Positions 25,859-37,143 of a stretch of DNA of 64,000 bases are shown here, piece after piece. Numbering within the stretch: position 1 is the stretch's first letter; each line of letters starts with the position of its first letter. The stretch comes from Pseudomonas gozinkensis (GTDB taxonomy: Bacteria > Pseudomonadota > Gammaproteobacteria > Pseudomonadales > Pseudomonadaceae): assembly GCF_014863585.1 (NCBI RefSeq), contig NZ_CP062253.1, positions 1,142,501-1,206,500 on the forward strand, given 5' to 3'. The translations under genes and the position numbers were made by a program. The notes under the pieces were generated by a model that saw nothing but the letters and a program-made list of their open reading frames with translations, had not been told where the DNA came from and did not search any database.

Positions 25859-26983
25859 TCAGGAACCTTTGTTGCCCTTTTCGTGGGACGGGTCATAGAC
25901 CTTGGTCAGGTCGCCGCCGAGGCGGAAGGTCTTGAATGGCTGCATGCCGTGCTTCTTCTCGATCACATCCGGCGAACAGGTGTAGAGGGTGCAGAACGGT
26001 TCGAGCCAGGCGAATTTCATGTCCTCTTTCAGATCGGTCATGTCCTGCTCTTTGCCGTTCTTCTTCTCGAAGTCTTCGGGGTCTTTCACCCCGGCCAGCA
26101 CCCGGTCACCCAGACGTTTCAGCGCGCCGTTGTTTTCCTGACGCAGATCCACACCGTTGACCTGGGCGAAACTGGCGATCATCGCCAGCGGCGGCAGGGC
26201 GTAGTTGTGATAGGCGAGGGCGCGTTGCTGGCGCTTGAGTTCGTTCGGCAGGTAGCCGTCGGCATCGACCTGATTGACCCCGACCTTGTATTCCTTGACC
26301 GCCCAATCGAACAGGTCGCGGCGGTTGGTGGCGACCGATGTCGCCATCACCGACCAGGCGGCCCAGTACGAGTGGTTGTTGGTTTTTTCCAGCGGCAGGT
26401 TGTCCCAGTCGCTGACCACCTGATCGGCCATCTTGCTGAACCAGGCTTCGATCAACTGCGCTTCCTGCTGGTGCTGGGCCAGCGGATGGGAGTCGGAGAA
26501 CTTCAGTCGGATGTACGAAGAGGCCATGCTGCCCAGCGCCCATTTGCGCATCGACTTGCCGGTGTGGTTGAAGTCCTTTGACATCAACGCATCGGCCTTG
26601 GCCCACGCCGTCAACCAGTTGAGTGTGCAATCGAGCTGTTCCGGACGACCGTCGCGCATGAACTGCATCACCCGCTTGGCGGTGCCGCGTTCCAGGGTGG
26701 TGATGTCTTTGGTGGTGTCGCGAAAGGCTTTTTCCGACTGCACGTTCAGCGTCGCGCGAGCCTTGTCCGAGCCTTCGTATTTGCTGCGAAATTGCAGCGG
26801 CCCGGTGTACGGCGCCGGCATCGCATCGCAGCCTTCGCTCTTGTCGCCGGTCTTGAATTTATCCACAGGCGCAAAGTAGCCCTGAGGGGGACGCAGTGGC
26901 GCGGCGGCCTGAGTGCCCCCGGCGAACATCGCCAGGCTCAGCAGCGTTGGTGCCAGTAAGGATTTCAGTTTCGGGTTTCGCAT
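25859..26983 (-). CDS. algL: Alginate lyase AlgL
   Basis: The protein has 374 aa. It is a periplasmic poly(mannuronate) lyase that degrades polymer that fails to be exported. The signal peptide ends near TQAAA-PL (about residue 28). The lyase motif NNHSYW includes His204, with the partner WLEPFCTLY region near the C-terminus. The start at 26983 has GAGGT upstream; an ATG at 26995, overlapping the algX stop as ATGA, has no ribosome-binding site. Confidence 0.96.
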   Translation of the reverse strand: MRNPKLKSLLAPTLLSLAMFAGGTQAAAPLRPPQGYFAPVDKFKTGDKSEGCDAMPAPYTGPLQFRSKYEGSDKARATLNVQSEKAFRDTTKDITTLERGTAKRVMQFMRDGRPEQLDCTLNWLTAWAKADALMSKDFNHTGKSMRKWALGSMASSYIRLKFSDSHPLAQHQQEAQLIEAWFSKMADQVVSDWDNLPLEKTNNHSYWAAWSVMATSVATNRRDLFDWAVKEYKVGVNQVDADGYLPNELKRQQRALAYHNYALPPLAMIASFAQVNGVDLRQENNGALKRLGDRVLAGVKDPEDFEKKNGKEQDMTDLKEDMKFAWLEPFCTLYTCSPDVIEKKHGMQPFKTFRLGGDLTKVYDPSHEKGNKGS

Positions 26984-26991
26984 AGCAGACC

Positions 26992-28443
26992 TCATTGCCC
27001 GACCTGAGCGGTTTGTTGCCCAGCGCCCGGGAATACGTTGCGTTTGCAGATTTTCGCTTCGACTTTCTGTGGCGCGGTGCCCGCTTCCGGGCCCTGGACT
27101 TCGACAGCCAGCAGGTTTTGCGAGGCCCAGTCTTCGTCCGTGCGCAGCTCAAAGGCGAAACGACCGTCGGTGTCGGAGGTTTCCGGTTTCTCGATCTTGA
27201 TGTCCTCGTGGCGACCGTTCATGTACCAGAGGGTGGCTTGCAGGGTTTTCACCGAGGTGTCGGCGAAGCGGATGTCGACCTGATGGCTGCTGTTCTGCAG
27301 GTTCAGGTTCTTGCTGTTGACCAGCAGTTCTTGTTTGCCGCCCGGCTTGAGCGTGGTGCTCGCGGACATTTGCGCGTCTTTGCCTTCGCAGCCGTTGTCG
27401 AGCAGGGACATCATCTGGCGATAGATGGTTTCCTGGTCGAGGCGGTACAGCGGCGAGAATTCCCAGATGAGGATTTTCGGCGGGGTCTTCTGGAATTCGT
27501 CGCTGCCCAGGTACTGCAACATCGAACCTTCCAGACCGCCGCCGGGGAAGGCGACGTTGAGAATGTCGGCGCCGATGGCTTCTTCGAGGAACCCGGCGAA
27601 GTTGTAGTTCTTGCCGCTGTGCGAAGTACCCACGAGAGTGATCTGCGGATTGCCGGAATCACCGAACAGATCGCCGTCGCCGGCCTCGCCTTTCGGTTCA
27701 GTGGTGAACTGGTCCATGTACTGGATCGCGTAACTGGTGCCGCACAGTTGTCCGGCCATGTTGTGCAGGGTGCCGGTCTTGCCCATGCGTCCGGAGCGTT
27801 TGGTTTCGAACTCACGCTTGGGAATGTCGGCGAAGGCCGGGATCTGCTTGACCTGCTCGGCGACGATTTTCGCCGTGCGCTGGGCACCGTATGGCGTCCA
27901 GTGCTGGTCGCCACGGAAGTAGAAATCGTGGGCGGGCAGGGTGTCCGGCAGCGATTCGTTGGTCAGCGGCGACAGGTCCGGCACCACGTAACCCATCTTC
28001 GCGAAACGGCCGAGCATGGTCTTGTAATTGCCCAGCGCTTTCTCGTAGTCGAACGCGGCTTTTTCTGCCGGGTTGAGCTTGTTGCGGTTCACCAGGCCAC
28101 GGGTCGGCTGGTAGACGATCACCAGTTCGACGCCTTTGGCCTTGAACGCATCGTGCAGCTGTTGCAGGCGTTTGTAGCCGGCCGGGGTGGTGTTGAACTC
28201 GGTGCGCAAATCCTCCTGGGTCCGGAACAACCAGTCGCCCTGCGCCTGCACCAGAGTGGTGAAGTTCTGCTGGTAGCGAGTGGTGTAGTTCTTCGCGTCG
28301 TGGGCGGCCGGGCACAGGCTGCAGCAAGGTTCGGCCGTGAATTTCGGCGGCTGGACTTCATCGGCGCGGGCGCCGTTGCTGGCCGCCAGAATGCCCACGG
28401 TCAGGGCCGACAGGCTGAGTAATTTGATCAAGTGTGGGTGCAT
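26992..28443 (-). CDS. algX: Alginate O-acetyltransferase / scaffold AlgX
   Basis: The protein has 483 aa with a signal peptide (cleavage near GARA-DE, residue 27). It is a periplasmic SGNH-like domain with the catalytic Asp179 and His181 (GDQHWTP) and Ser274 (VGTSHSG), followed by a C-terminal carbohydrate-binding module (about 350-483). It acetylates polymer directly and is part of the AlgK-AlgX-Alg44 periplasmic complex. The ribosome-binding site GAGGA is 7 nt upstream. It is 10 nt after algG. Confidence 0.96.
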   Translation of the reverse strand: MHPHLIKLLSLSALTVGILAASNGARADEVQPPKFTAEPCCSLCPAAHDAKNYTTRYQQNFTTLVQAQGDWLFRTQEDLRTEFNTTPAGYKRLQQLHDAFKAKGVELVIVYQPTRGLVNRNKLNPAEKAAFDYEKALGNYKTMLGRFAKMGYVVPDLSPLTNESLPDTLPAHDFYFRGDQHWTPYGAQRTAKIVAEQVKQIPAFADIPKREFETKRSGRMGKTGTLHNMAGQLCGTSYAIQYMDQFTTEPKGEAGDGDLFGDSGNPQITLVGTSHSGKNYNFAGFLEEAIGADILNVAFPGGGLEGSMLQYLGSDEFQKTPPKILIWEFSPLYRLDQETIYRQMMSLLDNGCEGKDAQMSASTTLKPGGKQELLVNSKNLNLQNSSHQVDIRFADTSVKTLQATLWYMNGRHEDIKIEKPETSDTDGRFAFELRTDEDWASQNLLAVEVQGPEAGTAPQKVEAKICKRNVFPGAGQQTAQVGQ

Positions 28444-28453
28444 AAAATTGTCC

Positions 28454-30025
28454 TCAGTCCCGCAGTTCGGTCTGGCGTTCGACAGGGTCGATCAGCACGG
28501 CTTTCTGCTGGCGCACCAGCAGGTCGAGAATTTCATCCTGGCGCTCGCCGAGGATGCCGTTGAAGCTGATGCCGCTGGATTTGGTCGGCGCCAGCATCGA
28601 CACGCGATACAGCTCGACACTCAGGGGCGAATCGATCGACAGCGGGCCGCTGCCGTTGGCCGCCAGTTCACCGCCGACGACGATCAGCGAAACCTGGGCG
28701 TCGAACGGGTCGAGCTTGATGTCGCGGTCGGTGTCGGTCAGGTCCTTGATGTGCCCGTAGACGCCGGTCAGGCCGTTGGCCATGGCGACGTTTTCGTAGA
28801 GGCGGATGTTCACGCTGTTACGAATGCGGATGCCGTGGCGCTTGTTGCTGATGACCTTGTTGCCCCACAGCAGGTTGTCGGCGGACTCGTAGAGGGTGAT
28901 GCCGTCGGTGTGGTTCTTGTAGATCTCGTTGTAGGCGATCAGGTTGTTCACGCTGTTACGGTCGATCACCAGCCCCGAGAGGTGGTTGTCGTAGCTTTTG
29001 TTGTTGAAGATGAAGCTGTCGTTGACCTCACGGGAAATGATGATCCCGTGCTTCTTCTTCGTGCCGTACACCGTGTTCTCGGCAATGATCAGACCGTGGG
29101 AACGGTCGTGCGGGTCGATGCCGTAGACGATGTTGTCCTTGTAGGTGTTGCCCTTGACCACGAAGTCGCGGGTCTCGTAGCAGTAGAAGCCATACCACAT
29201 GTCCGAGAACTCGGAGCCGACGATCCAGCCGGTCGGCTCGGGACGCTTGAGCACCTTGGCCATGTTCGGCGTGTACTGGGAAATACTCACCCCGTACGAC
29301 TTACTGTTGGCGTAGCCGAAGCTGGCCATCTTGCTGTTGACGATGTAGGTCTCGGTGCCGCCCCAGGCCAGCAGGAAAGGGCGGAATTCCTTCGGCGACC
29401 GGAAGGTTGCCGGGCCGTTTTCCTTCTCGCGCCAGCCAGTGATTTTGGTGTCACGCACGAACAACTGACCGTCGTTGACCAGGAACGAACCGGCCTCCTG
29501 GGACAGGCGCAACTCCTGGGTCTGGCCGTCGATTTCGAGGATGCCCTTGCGGCCCACCACGATCGGCAACTTGGCCAGATACACGCCCGGCGAGGTTTCG
29601 CTGAAGTACTGTTTCGGCAGTTTCTGCGCCAGTTCTTTCAGGTTCATGTAGCCGTCGTCGACGAAGATCGCCTGCGGGATGCCGTGCTGACGCACCACCC
29701 ATTCGGCCATCTTGTTGTCGCCGCCGATGAAGTCCTTCAGGGCGTCTTCCTGCATCATCCGGCGCACGCTGATCTTGCCCGGTTTGCTGCGCACGATTTT
29801 CGCGGCGGCGGCTTCGGCGGTGTAGCCGGAGAGGTCGGGCAGTTTCGGCTTGGCCAGTTCCAGCGCTTCGGTCGGCGCGCTGCTGACGGTGTAGGTCTTG
29901 GCCTGTTGCAGCTCCTTGGCGGTGGTCACAGCCTTGGCCGGTTCCACACTGGCGAAGGCGCCGGCCGAAGCCAGCAGCATCGCGCCGGCCAGCAGGCTGA
30001 GTGAGCCTTTGCGGGCACTGTTCAT
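28454..30025 (-). CDS. algG: Mannuronan C5-epimerase AlgG
   Basis: The protein has 523 aa. A periplasmic right-handed beta-helix enzyme, it converts mannuronate to guluronate in the nascent chain. The catalytic DPHD motif is at about residues 304-307 (YGIDPHDRSHGL), within repeated CASH-type turns (NNKSYDNHLSGLVI; NEIYKNHTDGITLYES). The signal peptide ends near AGAFA-SV. The start at 30025 (MNSARKG) has GGGAG 8 nt upstream; an ATG overlapping the algE stop at 30052 would add nine residues. Confidence 0.96.
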   Translation of the reverse strand: MNSARKGSLSLLAGAMLLASAGAFASVEPAKAVTTAKELQQAKTYTVSSAPTEALELAKPKLPDLSGYTAEAAAAKIVRSKPGKISVRRMMQEDALKDFIGGDNKMAEWVVRQHGIPQAIFVDDGYMNLKELAQKLPKQYFSETSPGVYLAKLPIVVGRKGILEIDGQTQELRLSQEAGSFLVNDGQLFVRDTKITGWREKENGPATFRSPKEFRPFLLAWGGTETYIVNSKMASFGYANSKSYGVSISQYTPNMAKVLKRPEPTGWIVGSEFSDMWYGFYCYETRDFVVKGNTYKDNIVYGIDPHDRSHGLIIAENTVYGTKKKHGIIISREVNDSFIFNNKSYDNHLSGLVIDRNSVNNLIAYNEIYKNHTDGITLYESADNLLWGNKVISNKRHGIRIRNSVNIRLYENVAMANGLTGVYGHIKDLTDTDRDIKLDPFDAQVSLIVVGGELAANGSGPLSIDSPLSVELYRVSMLAPTKSSGISFNGILGERQDEILDLLVRQQKAVLIDPVERQTELRD

Positions 30026-30051
30026 GTCGGGCACTCCCTTGGCGGTTTGCA

Positions 30052-31539
30052 TCAGAAGCGCCAGATCACGTCGATGAACGCGCGGTGCATGTACGAATCG
30101 ACCTGGCTGCCATAGGCGTCACCCGGCTTGAACACGCCGCCACGGAAGCGCACCAGCGCCGAAGGCTCGTCGATCGACTGGCTCAGCGCCGCCGGCAGCA
30201 AGCCTTGCTTGAAGTACTTGGTGACCACCAGATCCATTTCCTGGCCCAGATCCTTGTTGCCGTCCTGCAATGGCAGGGAGGTGCTGGAAAGGATCGCGCC
30301 GGTGACGTCGTCGGTGTTGTTTTCCACGGCGTTGATGCCGTTGCTGCCCACCGGCTTGTTGCCGTCCACACGCCAGAACTTGTGGTAGATCAGGCTGGCG
30401 TCGTACTGGTCATTGAGCATCCACGAACCGAACAGGGTGGCGGTCTGCATGTTGTTCATTTCGCCACGGAAGGCCTCGCCGAAACGGTGAACCCGCGAGC
30501 GAGTACCGGTGTAGTTCGAGCGGTTGCTTTCCAGGCCGTTCTGTTCGTAATCGGCGCTGGCGCGGGCATACGCTGCACCGACCTGCCATTGCGGATCGAG
30601 GCGCAGACGCACACCAATGTCGGTGGCCCAGCCGTCGACGTTGTCGCTGCGCTTGGCCTGGGCCGGGCGGGTGCCGTCGGCGTTGAGGGCGTTGACCGTA
30701 TCGCGGTCGCCGCTCATGCCGGTGATGCTGCCCCAGTAGTTGACGGTGTTGGTGTTACGCCAGTTGTAGGCGTCGCTGTCGGCGGTCAGGCCGAGCCAGC
30801 TGATGTCGCCGTTCTCTTTCTTGTCCAGCGAGTCGCCAGCCACGCCCGGCTCCGGATAGTCGAGCTTGCCGTCGTCGTGAGTGTGGTGACCGCGAATGCC
30901 GACCCAGTTGCCCGGCGTCCACTGATACGCAGCATCGGCGTAGGCGTGCAGGCGATCCTTGTCTTTCGGCGCCAGCTCCTTGAGGTCGGTGCGGTATTCG
31001 CTGAAGCGTTCGGCCACACCGGCGTTGGCGCGCAGCAGAGTGGTGTCGAAAGTCCAGTTCAGGGCTTCGATGTTGGTGTCGCGCCACTGGCCGTCGTCGT
31101 TGCGCAGGCGCTGGCGACCGAACTTGAGGATCTCGCCGGGGTAAGGCGTCAGGCCGCTGTAGCCGACCCAGAACTCGCGCATCGCCAGGTAGTTTTTCTT
31201 GGTCTTGCGGTCGCCGTTGTCGGTGGTCTGGGTGCCTTCGCTGTCGGACTGCTGCAGGGTGTCGGTCTCGATGATGTCGGTCGAGGTCACAGCCTGGCCC
31301 ATGGCGTAGGCGCTCCAGGCGCCGCTTTCGCCGTAGACCCACGGACGCAGATCGAGGCCGACGCCGTTGACGTCGCCGCCGCTGGCGGTGCCGAGGTCGC
31401 GGTCGTCTTCGGACTGGCCGGTGATTTTCACTTCGAGGCCGAAGTTCTTCGATTCAGTCATCGCGGCCAGGGTCGGGCAAGACCAGATCAGCGCGAACGT
31501 GAGGCCAATGCCGGCCTTCACAAAGGGATTCAATTTCAT
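30052..31539 (-). CDS. algE: Alginate export porin AlgE
   Basis: The protein has 495 aa with a signal peptide ending near PTLAA (about residue 26). It is the 18-stranded outer-membrane beta-barrel through which alginate leaves the cell. Alternating aromatic/polar strands run throughout, and the last residues are DVIWRF with terminal Phe, the outer-membrane insertion signal. The start codon overlaps the algK stop (ATGA), and GAGGA lies 8 nt upstream. Confidence 0.96.
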   Translation of the reverse strand: MKLNPFVKAGIGLTFALIWSCPTLAAMTESKNFGLEVKITGQSEDDRDLGTASGGDVNGVGLDLRPWVYGESGAWSAYAMGQAVTSTDIIETDTLQQSDSEGTQTTDNGDRKTKKNYLAMREFWVGYSGLTPYPGEILKFGRQRLRNDDGQWRDTNIEALNWTFDTTLLRANAGVAERFSEYRTDLKELAPKDKDRLHAYADAAYQWTPGNWVGIRGHHTHDDGKLDYPEPGVAGDSLDKKENGDISWLGLTADSDAYNWRNTNTVNYWGSITGMSGDRDTVNALNADGTRPAQAKRSDNVDGWATDIGVRLRLDPQWQVGAAYARASADYEQNGLESNRSNYTGTRSRVHRFGEAFRGEMNNMQTATLFGSWMLNDQYDASLIYHKFWRVDGNKPVGSNGINAVENNTDDVTGAILSSTSLPLQDGNKDLGQEMDLVVTKYFKQGLLPAALSQSIDEPSALVRFRGGVFKPGDAYGSQVDSYMHRAFIDVIWRF

Positions 31540-33047
31540 AATTTTTCCTCGCCGTCTTCTTCTTGCAGGGCGTGCAGTTGCAGCGTGTTCTGGCTCAGGG
31601 CGCCACGGGTCGCCTGTTCCTGTTGCAGCAGGCGCTGGGCTTCGGCCAGACGCTCGGGCGGCAGTTGCGCGGCGAGGGTGGTCGCCAGCTCATCGGCTTG
31701 CGGGGTGTTTTGCGCCTTGGCCAACTGACTGAACACGTAGGCATTGAGCGGGTCGGGCTTGGTGCCCTTGCCTTGGGAAAACAGCTGGGCGATGGCGAAG
31801 TCGGCGCTGTTCTGGCCGTTGCGCGCAGCGGTCAGCAGATGGTCGAGGGCCTTCTGCGGATAGACCTTGCCCAGGTAGCCACGGCGGTAGATCTGGCCGA
31901 GGTAGTAGTCGGCGGCGACTTCGCGGCCGACGGCTTTCTGGAAATGTTCCTCGGCGACTTTCGCGTCGGCCGGGACCAGTTTGCCTTCGTAGTAGAGTTT
32001 GCCCAGCAACAGTTCGGCGCGCGGCTGGTCGGCGGCTCGGCCGTTGTCCAGGTACTGCATCATCTGGTCGGTGTCGCCCAGTTCCGGGAAATCGTAGAGC
32101 AGTTGCGCGAGGGTGACCCATGACGCCGGGTAGCCCGGAGCGATCGGCTCGAGCAGCGACTGCGCGGTTTTTTCGTCGGTCTTGCCCAGGGTCGAATCGG
32201 CCAGCACACGGGCCACCGAATCCACCCGCTGAGCGCTGACGGTGCCGCGGCTGTAGCCGGCCTGCATTTGTTTGATCAGCTCGGCCTGTTGCTCCGGCGC
32301 GCCACGTTTCTGATAAACCGTGGCCAGCTCGACGTAGCAGATGTCGGTGGTGTTGATCGCGGCCTTGCAGATTTTTTCCACGTCATCCAGATGCTGGTCA
32401 TACGTGCCCTGGGTGCGATACAGCAGTACCTGCGCCAGACCTGCTTCCGGGTAACCGGATTTGCGCCATTGGTCGATCTGCTGCTGAGCGTTGATGTTCG
32501 GGAAGCTGTGCGGGAATTGCAGGTACAGCATCGCGAGCGGGATCAGCGTGTTGCCTTCGCCACTGGCGGCGGCTTTCTTCAGCAGGCTTTCGGCTTCCTG
32601 ATGCTCGGCCTCGGTGGCGCCGGGCTTGGCCACCAGCAAGCGGCCGAGTCGGGCCTGGGCACGCGGCGAAACACTGGCGGCGGCGCGGTAGGTGGCTTCG
32701 GCCTGTTTCATCTGTTCCGGATCGCGGCTGTCGACCTGGATGTCGGCAAGGCCTACCTGGGCTTCGCTGTATCCCAGATCGGCCAGCGCACGGTAGTTTT
32801 GCGCGGCGGTCGCGGTGTCACCGCGCTTGAGCGCTTCGTTGGCCAGACGCTGGTCGGGGAGGCCAGCGCAACCGGCCAGACTCACTGCCAATGCCAATGC
32901 GCACAATGAACCCATGTGGGAGCGAGCTTGCTCGCGAAAGCGGTGTGTCAGTCGGCACTGAGGCTGAATGTCAGAATGCATTCGCGAGCAAGCTCGCTCC
33001 CACAGGGTTTGTGGTGTGCTCGAGATGGGTGGAGTAGTCACGGGCAT
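31536..33047 (-). CDS. algK: Alginate TPR/Sel1 outer-membrane lipoprotein AlgK (5' end overlaps a REP pair)
   Basis: From [20 protein letters not shown] on, the protein is a normal AlgK with Sel1-like TPR repeats (for example [40 protein letters not shown]). It scaffolds the periplasmic complex and helps place AlgE. The start is unclear. ATG 33047 gives a 503-aa product whose residues about 14-44 are translated REP DNA ([15 protein letters not shown]) and whose lipobox Cys is residue 60. ATG 32915 gives [16 protein letters not shown], with no basic n-region and no ribosome-binding site. A GTG at 33041 has GAGG 8 nt upstream and may be the real start. Confidence 0.9.
   Translation of the reverse strand: MPVTTPPISSTPQTLWERACSRMHSDIQPQCRLTHRFREQARSHMGSLCALALAVSLAGCAGLPDQRLANEALKRGDTATAAQNYRALADLGYSEAQVGLADIQVDSRDPEQMKQAEATYRAAASVSPRAQARLGRLLVAKPGATEAEHQEAESLLKKAAASGEGNTLIPLAMLYLQFPHSFPNINAQQQIDQWRKSGYPEAGLAQVLLYRTQGTYDQHLDDVEKICKAAINTTDICYVELATVYQKRGAPEQQAELIKQMQAGYSRGTVSAQRVDSVARVLADSTLGKTDEKTAQSLLEPIAPGYPASWVTLAQLLYDFPELGDTDQMMQYLDNGRAADQPRAELLLGKLYYEGKLVPADAKVAEEHFQKAVGREVAADYYLGQIYRRGYLGKVYPQKALDHLLTAARNGQNSADFAIAQLFSQGKGTKPDPLNAYVFSQLAKAQNTPQADELATTLAAQLPPERLAEAQRLLQQEQATRGALSQNTLQLHALQEEDGEEKL
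32915..33007. repeat. REP pair overlapping the 5' end of algK
   Basis: Inverted REP cores TGTGGGAGCGAGCTTGCTCG and CGAGCAAGCTCGCTCCCACA flank about 40 nt. One edge abuts the ATG at 32913-32915; the other is 38 nt from the upstream ATG of algK. The algK frame stays open through the whole REP unit. Confidence 0.9.
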
Positions 33048-33056
33048 GTCCTCGAC

Positions 33057-34226
33057 TTAAAGACCGGCAGCCATGGCTTTGTCGATCAGCCAGTTCAGGT
33101 TCGGACCACGGTCGCTGTTCACTTCCACCGGGCGGCCGGCGAAACTGCTGTCCAGCGGTTCGTCAGGCTGGATCTGCACGCGGATGTCGGAGGACAGGTC
33201 GGCGCTTTTCAGGCTGGTGCTGCTGACGATCTTGCCGGTGCGGGTCTTGTCTTCGCCGGCGATCTGGAAGCTCACGGGGGTACCCGGACGCACGTCGCCG
33301 AACTGGCGATAGGAGAAGCGTGCATCAACGGTGGCCTGGGTGTTGCGCGGTACCAGCGAGAAGATCACATCACCTTTGCTCGCGTATTGACCGTCGGCCA
33401 CCAGTTGCTGGGCCACGGTGCAATCGCAGGGCGAGGTCAGGGTGCCGGTCATTTGCTTGCCGAACAGTTCTTCAACTTTGGCCGGCTGCAGTTGATCTTC
33501 ATCCAGATGGCCCTTGAGCACGTCGAGCATGCTGGTGCTGAAAGTCGCCAGTGGTGCGCCCTTGGCGGCGACGCCGTCGGATTTCACCAGGCTCTGCACG
33601 GTGCCGTCGCGCGGCATGGTGATGTTCATGCCCGGCACGCTGACGAGGCCAGCCTGTGCATGGCTGACGAAGTACATGCTGTACACCGATTTGAAAATGA
33701 ACCCCGCTGCGACCAGACCGACTGCGAAGACACCGGCGCTGAACGTCACCGCTTTCAGACGCCCGAACGGGGTCATGCCGGAGCCGCCGTCCTTGACCTT
33801 GCGTGCCTTGGTGAAGTTGTCGCGCTGCAGGGTCGCCAGCACTTCGCCGATGCTGACGATGTCGCCGGCCAGGTGCGAAGTGATCAGGTGGCGCAGGGTG
33901 GAAATGTCCTGCTGTTCGAGGTTCTGGAACTGGCACCCGGCGCGACCGGTCTGGCGGTCGAAGGAGCGCACCTGCAGCTCCACGTCCATGGCCAGGCCGA
34001 GGTTGTCGATGACGAATTGCAGGCGCGCCTTGTACACCTCGCCGACGGTCAGCGGCAGTTGCCCGGCGTTGAACGCCAGACCGCCGGCGGACAGGTCGAT
34101 GACCCGCGCTTCAACCGGTGTCCGGTCGGGGCCGAAGAAGCGCAGTTTGGCCGGGATTTTCACGCGGGCGTGTTGGCGCTGGGCTTCGGATTCATGCACT
34201 ACGTTGACGTTGACGGCGGTATTCAT
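33057..34226 (-). CDS. alg44: c-di-GMP-binding alginate co-polymerase Alg44
   Basis: The protein has 389 aa. A cytoplasmic PilZ domain (about 15-120) carries the c-di-GMP motifs RQHAR (residues about 17-21) and DLSAGG (about 44-49). One membrane segment (about 160-182) leads to a periplasmic HlyD-like domain (about 195-385). Binding of c-di-GMP activates polymerisation by Alg8, and the periplasmic part contacts AlgK/AlgX. AAGGAA lies about 10 nt before the ATG. It is 35 nt after alg8. Confidence 0.96.
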   Translation of the reverse strand: MNTAVNVNVVHESEAQRQHARVKIPAKLRFFGPDRTPVEARVIDLSAGGLAFNAGQLPLTVGEVYKARLQFVIDNLGLAMDVELQVRSFDRQTGRAGCQFQNLEQQDISTLRHLITSHLAGDIVSIGEVLATLQRDNFTKARKVKDGGSGMTPFGRLKAVTFSAGVFAVGLVAAGFIFKSVYSMYFVSHAQAGLVSVPGMNITMPRDGTVQSLVKSDGVAAKGAPLATFSTSMLDVLKGHLDEDQLQPAKVEELFGKQMTGTLTSPCDCTVAQQLVADGQYASKGDVIFSLVPRNTQATVDARFSYRQFGDVRPGTPVSFQIAGEDKTRTGKIVSSTSLKSADLSSDIRVQIQPDEPLDSSFAGRPVEVNSDRGPNLNWLIDKAMAAGL

Positions 34227-34261
34227 AGGGGCGATTTCCTTGTTAATTCAATAGGGGCGGG

Positions 34262-35743
34262 TCAGACCATCATCAGCAGCACGGCGACGAAAATGCTGCC
34301 GGCGGAGAAGGTCATGGTCCGAGACGACCAGGTGTTGAACCAACGTTGAAAGCTGGCGAGATCACGGGTCAGGGAAGTGGGTTGGCGAGTCCAGGATTGT
34401 TGGTCGAGGCGGAAGAACACGTAGATCTTCACCAGCGCGCCGACGATCTGGTTGTAATAGAGAATCGCCGGGTAAGCCGGACCGATCCGGTGGCCCGAAC
34501 ACGACAGCAGCAGCGTCAGAATCAGCCGGGTGATGCCGATCCACAGCAGGTAAACCAGGATGAACGCGGTGCCGTACTTGAAGCTGGCGATAATGGCCAC
34601 GGTCAGGCCGAGCAAGGATGTCCACATCGAAACGCGCTGGTCGAACAGCACCACCGAGGTGAAGGCGCCGAGGCGTTTCACGCCCAGGCCCAGGGCCCGG
34701 GAGTTCTGCCGCAGGTTGTTGCCGTACCAGCGGAACATCAGTTTGCGGCTGGCCTTGATGAAGCGCTTTTCCGGCGGGTGTTCAACGGTGTTGATCGCCG
34801 CGTCCGGCACGTAGAAGGTGTCGTAGCCCAGGCGCATCAGGCTGAACCAGCTCGACTTGTCGTCGCCGGTCAGGAACTTGAAACGGCCCAGACGCCAGTG
34901 TTGCAGCGAGTCGCTTTCGACGTCGGCGATGAATTCCGGGTTGGTGACCACGGTGGCGCGGAACACCGACATGCGACCGGTCATGGTCAGCACGCGCTTG
35001 GACAGGGCCATCGAGCACATGTTGATGTGGCGCTGGGCGAAACGCAGCTTGTGCCATTCGCTCATGATGTAGCCGCCGCGCACTTCGCAGAACTCGTTGG
35101 TGGTCAGGCCGCCGACGTTGCCGAACAGCTGGAACCACGGCACGGTCTTGCGCACGGTGCCTTCGCCGAGCACGGTATCGCCGTCGATCACGGCTACCAC
35201 GGCGCGGTCGTCCGGCAGGTGGCGGGAGATCGCGCGGAAACCGAACGCCAGGCCATCGCGCTTGCCGGTGCCGGGGATGCGCACGAAGTCGAGCTTCACG
35301 CGTTCTGGCGGATTCATCCGCGCCCACAGCGCCTTGACCAGCAGCTCATCGGACATTTCGACGATCGAGCAGACCACGGTGGTCGGCAGTTCGCAGTCGA
35401 TGGCTTCGCGGATCACCGAGCTGTAGACCTGCGCGGTGGTCAACGCGTCGATGCGAAAACTGGTGACCATCAGAAACACATGCGACGGGTCCGCCGCTTT
35501 ACCCAGCTTGCGAACCTTGCGGCGCAGGTGCGGGTAGACGATGTAGAGAAAGATCATGCCGCGCACAAAGTGTGTGGCACCCATCGAGTAGCGCCAGATA
35601 CCCACGGCGCCAATCAGGAAAATGAAGTCCTTCGACTCGGAGTCGAACGTGGACGTGGGCAGCATCAGGGCCAGGCCCATCAGCAGGCTCAGAAACAAAA
35701 GCCAGCCGGCGGATTGCAGAAAAAAATGTTTGAGCTTGGACAT
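34262..35743 (-). CDS. alg8: Mannuronan synthase Alg8
   Basis: The protein has 493 aa from ATG 35743 (MSKLKHFF; an in-frame ATG at 35752 adds three residues). It is an inner-membrane processive GT2 glycosyltransferase. Two N-terminal membrane segments precede the catalytic domain with the UDP/GDP-binding Asp in [13 protein letters not shown] (about residues 188-200), the [11 protein letters not shown] acceptor region and a QxxRW-type [11 protein letters not shown] motif; three or four membrane segments follow. It polymerises GDP-mannuronate together with Alg44. Confidence 0.96.
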   Translation of the reverse strand: MSKLKHFFLQSAGWLLFLSLLMGLALMLPTSTFDSESKDFIFLIGAVGIWRYSMGATHFVRGMIFLYIVYPHLRRKVRKLGKAADPSHVFLMVTSFRIDALTTAQVYSSVIREAIDCELPTTVVCSIVEMSDELLVKALWARMNPPERVKLDFVRIPGTGKRDGLAFGFRAISRHLPDDRAVVAVIDGDTVLGEGTVRKTVPWFQLFGNVGGLTTNEFCEVRGGYIMSEWHKLRFAQRHINMCSMALSKRVLTMTGRMSVFRATVVTNPEFIADVESDSLQHWRLGRFKFLTGDDKSSWFSLMRLGYDTFYVPDAAINTVEHPPEKRFIKASRKLMFRWYGNNLRQNSRALGLGVKRLGAFTSVVLFDQRVSMWTSLLGLTVAIIASFKYGTAFILVYLLWIGITRLILTLLLSCSGHRIGPAYPAILYYNQIVGALVKIYVFFRLDQQSWTRQPTSLTRDLASFQRWFNTWSSRTMTFSAGSIFVAVLLMMV

Positions 35744-35826
35744 GACCGTCATCCGAAGGTGATGGGGGCTTCAAGCCGCCCGCCGATTCACGGCGTGCGG
35801 CTTGAAACTCGGGGCTTGCTGCTGCG

Positions 35827-37143
35827 TTACCAGCAGATGCCTTCGGTGCGGGTGCCGGCATCGGTGGCCTTGGCCATGAAGCCGACCAGGTCGATGACCT
35901 GCTTGCCGTGCGGTGCCTGTTGGGCAAGCGCGCGGAACTTCTCGTCGCGGTTGCCGAGGATGATCACGTCGGAGTTGTCGATCACCGAATCGAAGTCCGC
36001 GTTGAGCAGCGACGACACGTGCGGGATCTTCGACTCGATGTAATCCTTGTTCGCGCCATGGACACGGGCGTACTGGACGTTGCTGTCGTAGATGCTCAGG
36101 TCGTAACCCTTGCCGATCAGCATCTCGGCCAGTTCCACCAGCGGGCTTTCGCGCAGGTCGTCGGTGCCGGCCTTGAAGCTCAGGCCGAGCAGGGCGACTT
36201 TGCGTTTATCGTGGCTTTCAACGATGTCGAAGGCGTTCTGCACTTGCGATTCGTTGCTGCGCATCAGCGAGTTGAGCAGCGGCGCTTCGACGTCCAGGGA
36301 ACCGGCGCGGTAGGTCAGGGCGCGCACGTCTTTGGGCAGGCACGAGCCGCCGAAGGCGAAGCCCGGGCGCATGTAGTACTGGGACAGGTTGAGGGTCTTG
36401 TCCTGGCAGACCACGTCCATCACTTCGCGGCCATCGACGCCCACCGCTTTGGCGATGTTGCCGATCTCGTTGGCGAAGGTCACTTTGGTGGCGTGCCAGA
36501 CGTTGCAGGTGTACTTGATCATCTCGGCGACGGCGATGTCCTTGCGGATGATCGGTGCGTCGAGTTCTTCGTACAGCGATTGCAGAACGTCGCCCGACGC
36601 CTTGTCGAACTCGCCGATGACGGTCATCGGTGGCAGGTCGTAGTCGGCGATCGCAGTGGATTCACGCAGGAACTCAGGGTTCACGGCAACACCGAAATCA
36701 ACGCCGGCTTTCTTGCCGGAGCAGTCTTCGAGGATCGGGATGACAACGTTTGCCACGGTGCCCGGCAATACGGTGCTGCGCACGACGATGGTGTGGCGGG
36801 TGGACTTTTCACGCAGGACAAAACCGATCTCGCGGCACACCGCTTCGATGTAGTTCAGTTCCAGGTCGCCGTTCTTCTTGCTCGGCGTGCCGACGCAGAT
36901 CATCGACAGGTCGGTATCACGAATCGCCTCGGCGAAGTTGGTCGTGCCGCGCAGACGACCGGTCTGGATACCTTGTGCCAGCAACTCGCCCAGGCCCGGT
37001 TCGACAATGGGAGATTTGCCAGCGTTGATCATGTCGATCTTGTCTTTGGCAACATCGACGCCAACCACGTCATGGCCCCGTGCAGACAGGCAACCGGCAC
37101 AGACAGCGCCGACGTAACCCAAACCAAATATGCTGATGCGCAT
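35827..37143 (-). CDS. algD: GDP-mannose 6-dehydrogenase AlgD
   Basis: The protein has 438 aa. It oxidises GDP-mannose to GDP-mannuronate in two NAD-dependent steps, the committed reaction of the pathway. The Rossmann motif FGLGYVGAVCAGCLS starts at residue 6; the catalytic Cys268 is in FAFGGSCLPKD; the C-terminal UDP-glucose/GDP-mannose dehydrogenase domain ends GICW. It is the first gene of the operon. The ribosome-binding site AGAGGT is 7 nt upstream, and an 812-bp regulatory region precedes it. Confidence 0.97.
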   Translation of the reverse strand: MRISIFGLGYVGAVCAGCLSARGHDVVGVDVAKDKIDMINAGKSPIVEPGLGELLAQGIQTGRLRGTTNFAEAIRDTDLSMICVGTPSKKNGDLELNYIEAVCREIGFVLREKSTRHTIVVRSTVLPGTVANVVIPILEDCSGKKAGVDFGVAVNPEFLRESTAIADYDLPPMTVIGEFDKASGDVLQSLYEELDAPIIRKDIAVAEMIKYTCNVWHATKVTFANEIGNIAKAVGVDGREVMDVVCQDKTLNLSQYYMRPGFAFGGSCLPKDVRALTYRAGSLDVEAPLLNSLMRSNESQVQNAFDIVESHDKRKVALLGLSFKAGTDDLRESPLVELAEMLIGKGYDLSIYDSNVQYARVHGANKDYIESKIPHVSSLLNADFDSVIDNSDVIILGNRDEKFRALAQQAPHGKQVIDLVGFMAKATDAGTRTEGICW

